Origin: Desulfofustis sp. | Lineage (GTDB): Bacteria > Desulfobacterota > Desulfobulbia > Desulfobulbales > Desulfocapsaceae | Length of the DNA: 9,541 nucleotides | Assembly (NCBI GenBank): GCA_030145365.1 | Contig: JAQYVS010000296.1 | Span: 1-9,541, forward strand | Direction: 5' to 3' | Shown: positions 6,951 to 9,541 of the stretch, piece by piece | How positions within the stretch are numbered: the stretch's first letter is position 1 | Layout: every line of letters starts with the position of its first letter | Position numbers and translations under genes: made by a program | The notes under the pieces: model-generated | What the model saw: the letters and a program-made list of their open reading frames with translations, nothing else | What the model was told of the DNA's origin: nothing | The model's database searches: none

Positions 6951-7439
6951 ATGTATATTAAACAGTCGGAATTATTGTGGGGATTAGATAATCATTTCAT
7001 TAAAGCGTTTATAGAATCTGCAATGAAAAAAACTCACCCGGGAGGTTACAAGTTGTTCAGTGCAGGAGATCCTGCAGATTTCTTCTTTATTCTGATGAAG
7101 GGAAGTATTCGTCTAAGCGTAGGTGAACGGGATAAGACAACCTATCTTGTTGAACATGCTGGAGAGGCCTTTGGTTGGTCAGGTCTTGTGGGTATGCCTA
7201 AGTATTCAGCCTCAGCTGAATGTATTAAGGAATCCATGATCATGATCTTTGCTAAAGAGTTTGTACAAAGTGTCACCGATGCTGATCCAGAAAACGGAAT
7301 GCGGTTTTATAGAAGGCTGGCTCGAATGCTTGGAAATAGATTGATTCATAGCTATCACCTTGAAATTGAAGGTGTGACGGATGGGTTGCAGTATACTTAT
7401 GAAACTGAAGAAAATGTCGAGTCACATCAAAATGTATAA
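6951..7439 (+). CDS. Cyclic-nucleotide-binding-fold protein without DNA-binding domain (FGWS type)
   Basis: The start is the ATG at 6951, 7 nt after AGGAGG; an in-frame TTG at 6912 has no ribosome site. The 162-residue product has the Crp/Fnr sensor beta-roll at about residues 28-105: GGYKLFSAGDPADFFFILMKG, then GEAFGWSGLV (71-80) and YSASAEC (85-91). The helix at about 113-135 (MRFYRRLARMLGNRL) resembles the Crp dimerisation helix. The chain then ends in a short acidic tail with no helix-turn-helix, so it cannot act as a normal Crp-like transcription factor. In the phosphate-binding cassette, the Glu and Arg that hold cAMP in Crp are replaced (FGWSGL for the GEL-type turn; Tyr for Arg before SA), so the ligand may not be a classical cyclic nucleotide. 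It lies about 230 nt after the riboswitch terminator, so its expression should rise with c-di-GMP. A regulatory partner role is inference. Confidence 0.85.
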   Translation: MYIKQSELLWGLDNHFIKAFIESAMKKTHPGGYKLFSAGDPADFFFILMKGSIRLSVGERDKTTYLVEHAGEAFGWSGLVGMPKYSASAECIKESMIMIFAKEFVQSVTDADPENGMRFYRRLARMLGNRLIHSYHLEIEGVTDGLQYTYETEENVESHQNV

Positions 7440-7452
7440 AACACAAACTCGA

Positions 7453-7493
7453 AAATAAGGGGTGAGACTTCGTAAGACTCTCACCCCTTATTT
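7453..7493. terminator. Strong bidirectional intrinsic terminator
   Basis: A perfect 15-bp stem (7453-7467 with 7479-7493; core AAGGGGTGAGA/TCTCACCCCTT) encloses an 11-nt loop. The AAATAA arm supplies a short T-rich run after the G+C core on either strand. It begins 13 nt after the stop at 7439 and serves the convergent genes on both sides. Confidence 0.85.
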
Positions 7494-7590
7494 CAACGCT
7501 TCAGTCGCCAATAGAGAATCTGATGCCTTGAGTCAGGTGGTCACATTATTCTGGCTCTCTTTTCCGGAATTCTCTTATTTCTCCTGCAGT

Positions 7591-7884
7591 CTACCTTCGG
7601 CCACCTCCCCCTCCACCTGATCGTCCGCCTCCCCCGGAGCGGCCAGCAGCACCCGATCGGGCGGCTCCACCTGATCGGCTAGCAGCCTCTGAACGAACGT
7701 TGGATCTGGCCGCTGACCGATTATAATGATTATTCACTCCGGATCGATAGTAGTTATCATACTCCCAGGCATTGCGATGGTAGTAACTGGTACTCCCGCC
7801 ATATCCCGTTGAACTGCATCCTGTTACGATGCTCAATAGAAGCGCGGCACAGATCATATATAAAAACGGTATCATTTTTTTCAT
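7591..7884 (-). CDS. Small lipoprotein with Arg/Gly/Ser-rich tail
   Basis: The product has 97 residues; the ATG follows a GAGG ribosome site. The N-terminus MKK plus hydrophobic residues 5-20 leads to VTGC, a lipobox with the lipid-modified Cys at 23. This is a bacterial lipoprotein; Ser at +2 predicts outer-membrane sorting if Lol rules apply. Residues 27-55 are rich in Tyr and Asn, and about 57-97 are low complexity with repeated RSG and RSGGGG units, strongly basic and probably disordered. No catalytic motif is visible and I do not recognise a named family. It starts 16 nt after the upstream secreted-protein gene, so the two are probably cotranscribed. The basic tail could bind peptidoglycan, LPS or nucleic acid, but this is a guess. 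Confidence 0.75.
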   Translation of the reverse strand: MKKMIPFLYMICAALLLSIVTGCSSTGYGGSTSYYHRNAWEYDNYYRSGVNNHYNRSAARSNVRSEAASRSGGAARSGAAGRSGGGGRSGGGGGGRR

Positions 7885-7900
7885 ATCAGCCTCACGTTGT

Positions 7901-8452
7901 TTACTGGATAAGCGATTGCAATGATTGAATCATCCCAGCGAGATCCTTACCATGACTCGTTGTTGTTTCAGGGGGACCGATATAGATTGCGATCGCTACG
8001 TGTTCCGGCGAGATCTGGAAAAAACCTGCCCGAAAATCCATAGTCTCGCCCTCTTTGTTTCCAGTGCCACTGACGTATTGAACTTCCATGGAGTCCAAGA
8101 TTTCATGTTTAAGTTCCGCAATAACCACATCATCAAGCAGATCGAGCCCGAGAGAAGCCACATACTCCTTTGCTCCTTCAATCCTCTGCAAGTCATCAGG
8201 AACCCACATCCCAAACCATAGCGCCACCCCACTATTGGGCATAGCGCTGATGAGACGAGCCGATATAATCTTGTTTTCAGGATTTCCAGAAAGATCTTGA
8301 TCGGAACCAACATTTACCCGCCAGTCATCTGGAATGGCCATGGAAAAATACTGTTTCCCAGCAGATGAATAGGTAATGGATACCTGTGCTTGGGCTCCCA
8401 CAGCGGCAAAAAACAAAATGAGTACAACGAGGCTGGATGCTTTTTTAAGCAT
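7901..8452 (-). CDS. Secreted periplasmic protein, possibly DcrB/PsbP-like fold
   Basis: The ATG at 8452 is preferred (183 residues), since AAGGAGA precedes it by 7 nt and a signal peptide begins exactly there; an in-frame start at 8521 would bury the signal peptide behind 23 extra residues. Residues 1-23 are a Sec signal peptide (MLKK, hydrophobic core, then AQAQ) with cleavage likely after AQA. The mature part opens with a beta-rich YFSMAIPDDWRV segment, typical of DcrB/PsbP/Mog1-like proteins, and continues with alternating strands and a C-terminal amphipathic helix (DLAGMIQSLQSLI). There are no cysteines in the mature part and no enzyme motif. The fold assignment comes from pattern only. 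It forms a probable two-gene operon with the lipoprotein gene 16 nt downstream, suggesting a shared envelope role. Confidence 0.75.
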   Translation of the reverse strand: MLKKASSLVVLILFFAAVGAQAQVSITYSSAGKQYFSMAIPDDWRVNVGSDQDLSGNPENKIISARLISAMPNSGVALWFGMWVPDDLQRIEGAKEYVASLGLDLLDDVVIAELKHEILDSMEVQYVSGTGNKEGETMDFRAGFFQISPEHVAIAIYIGPPETTTSHGKDLAGMIQSLQSLIQ

Positions 8453-8656
8453 ATGGTTCTCCTTTATCTGTTTCCATCCGCGCACTTCCGAATAAAAAAA
8501 TAGTTGATTACTCAGACTCATCAGCAGCCCATGAACTTGTCTCAGTGGCCGCTCATATCCAGATAATCAGTAAGAATCTTAACTATAAAGAATATAACGT
8601 AAATCAGGATTGCCAAGGGGTTTATTACTTTATTATCTCTGGGACACTTAGAGATC

Positions 8657-9004
8657 TCAGGCAAAATAGCTGACAATCCATAAGAGCAATCCAGCTAATA
8701 CCCAGTTAAGGGAAAAGTTGAATTTTGATCTTGGATCTTCACTATTCGAGTATCTCTTATTATTTGGAGTTAGTGTATCAACCAAACGGTAGATTACTTT
8801 TGGTGTATGAATCGCACCGCTTGTGGAACTACTAAACAATCCTGGAGAAAACAAAACTAATGGAATTGCTCCAATGATAAATAAGATAATATCTAACGAT
8901 TCTGTCGATTTTGTAAAGAACTGAGATATTATGTATCCTATGAGAAGAAGCGGTAGTGAGGATAAAACTGCGAAAAAGAGAACTTTAAACACTTTTTCAA
9001 TCAT
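8657..9004 (-). CDS. Small three-helix membrane protein, unknown function
   Basis: The product has 115 residues; the ATG follows GAGGTGA. Hydrophobic segments at about 6-28, 38-56 and 99-114 predict three transmembrane helices. Between the second and third lies a polar loop (TPKVIYRLVDTLTPNNKRYS, then SEDPRSKFNFSLNW) with several basic residues, probably cytoplasmic. That would place the short N-terminus outside and the C-terminus in the periplasm, but topology is uncertain. There are no cysteines, metal ligands or transport motifs. I do not recognise the family. It starts 79 nt after the selenoprotein stop on the same strand, so cotranscription is possible but not evident. A weak 6-bp hairpin (8635-8655) follows its stop without a T-tract. 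Confidence 0.7.
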   Translation of the reverse strand: MIEKVFKVLFFAVLSSLPLLLIGYIISQFFTKSTESLDIILFIIGAIPLVLFSPGLFSSSTSGAIHTPKVIYRLVDTLTPNNKRYSNSEDPRSKFNFSLNWVLAGLLLWIVSYFA

Positions 9005-9083
9005 AACTCACCTCTTGGGCATAATTGGACATAACGAGATATCGCTCAAAGTCTGACATTTTTTTCGCGGCTATAGTACCTCA

Positions 9084-9527
9084 CTACGAAGTTTCATTCA
9101 GCAGGTCAACCACTATTTGGTAGGCCGCACCGACCGCTGGAAAACAGACCGTCTGAGGGATGTCAGATTCCATAAACTGAGCAACTCCCTCCTCCGTGCT
9201 CAGATCAGCACCTGTTAAGTCGCGACAGGAAATAGTCCCCATTTCGTCTTCGAAGCGTCGACGTAACTCTTTAACGACCTCTAAAGTACGAAGGGACTCT
9301 TCCATTGTATCGCCTCTCTCAGTCAAGAGGCTGATAGCCATCACCGCACCGGCTACAGCACCGCAAACGGCGCCCGTGTTGCCAAGCCCGCCAGCAAAAC
9401 CAAAAGCGATCTTAGGAATAATCTCATTGTCTACCTCGAAATCCAATTCCTGACACACGGCCAGGAGTACAGACTCTGCTCAGACGTTGCCTTCCATCAA
9501 TATTTGAGTCGCTCGATTTGTCTCCAT
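9084..9527 (-). CDS. C-GCAxxG-C-C family redox selenoprotein (in-frame UGA as selenocysteine)
   Basis: Starting at the ATG at 9527, the frame runs 147 codons to the TAG at 9084 with one internal TGA at codon 16 (9480-9482). Residues before it (METNRATQILMEGNV) and after it (AESVLLAVCQEL) join into the normal N-terminus of this family, where a conserved redox Cys sits exactly at the TGA. The other three family cysteines are present: Cys55 in VCGAVAG (the CGAxxG motif), Cys101 in ISCRDLTG and Cys128 in TVCFPAVGAA. GFAGGLGNTGAVCGAV is the family core. The family is annotated as a probable redox-active protein of about 140 residues, common in anaerobes; its electron partner is unknown. It has no signal peptide. 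A GTG at 9458 would give a shorter frame but lacks a ribosome site and discards the first redox position, so reading through as Sec is far better supported. An AGAGG site lies 9 nt before the ATG. Confidence 0.88.
9448..9466 (-). promoter_or_regulatory. Candidate bacterial SECIS hairpin
   Basis: On the minus strand UCCUG and CAGGA form a 5-bp stem around the 9-nt loop GCCGUGUGU, beginning 13 nt after the UGA; the G-containing apical loop begins about 18 nt after it. Bacterial SECIS elements lie directly downstream of the UGA inside the coding sequence with a G in the apical loop at about this distance, so SelB recruitment is plausible. The stem is short and was folded by eye. Confidence 0.5.
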
Positions 9528-9541
9528 GTCCTTGTGCCTCT

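Noticed and set aside
8635..8655. ATCTCT/AGAGAT hairpin just after the membrane-protein stop.
   Set aside because: Six A+T-leaning pairs, a 9-nt loop and no T-tract on the minus strand; too weak to call a terminator.
9021..9049. TTGAGC-17-AATTAT promoter-like pair before the small membrane protein gene.
   Set aside because: Its predicted start would fall inside the ribosome site of the gene, leaving no usable leader; only four of six bases match in each hexamer.
9084..9458. Shorter redox protein starting at GTG 9458, or a pseudogene broken by a nonsense mutation at 9480.
   Set aside because: No ribosome site precedes the GTG, and the sequence upstream of the TGA continues the family N-terminus in frame, with the TGA at a Cys position. 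Selenocysteine explains this better than decay.

Overview
The window most resembles a chromosomal stretch of an anaerobic Desulfobacterota (deltaproteobacterial) genome, probably a sulfate-reducer relative. This is inferred from a selenocysteine-type C-GCAxxG-C-C redox protein, a c-di-GMP-I riboswitch ahead of a small FGWS-type cyclic-nucleotide-binding-fold protein, a sigma-54 promoter, and a zinc-ribbon/kinase-fold/trypsin/TPR signalling protein. No taxon was confirmed. There is no rRNA, tRNA, transposase, integrase or CRISPR array.

Layout, left to right. Positions 1-579 (-): N-terminal 193 codons of a cytidylate-kinase-like protein that runs off the left edge. Positions 819-3884 (-): a 1021-residue membrane protein with a zinc ribbon, a degenerate protein kinase fold, one transmembrane helix, a trypsin/HtrA-like protease with an intact triad, and a TPR-like helical region. 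An extended -10 promoter and a leader of about 120 nt precede it. Positions 4454-4983 (+): a clear sigma-54 promoter, with a possible upstream activator site, driving a small winged-helix protein. A perfect 13-bp inverted repeat separates it from a convergent nitrilase gene (5208-6191, -). Positions 6563-7493 (+): a sigma-70-type promoter, a c-di-GMP-I riboswitch overlapping an intrinsic terminator, a cyclic-nucleotide-binding-fold protein without a DNA-binding domain, and a strong bidirectional terminator. Positions 7591-8452 (-): a two-gene envelope operon, with a secreted DcrB/PsbP-like protein followed by a small Arg/Gly/Ser-rich lipoprotein. Positions 8657-9004 (-): a small three-helix membrane protein. 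Positions 9084-9527 (-): a selenoprotein whose reading frame is crossed by an in-frame TGA.

The genes do not form one pathway. Several are small independently controlled units, and the regulation is unusually legible: sigma-54, a second-messenger riboswitch and UGA recoding can all be read from the DNA. The items most worth follow-up are the UGA-containing redox gene, which a standard gene caller would truncate; the riboswitch, whose geometry predicts switching ON with ligand; and the pseudokinase-protease-TPR protein, which looks like a one-protein route from a cytoplasmic sensor to a periplasmic protease.
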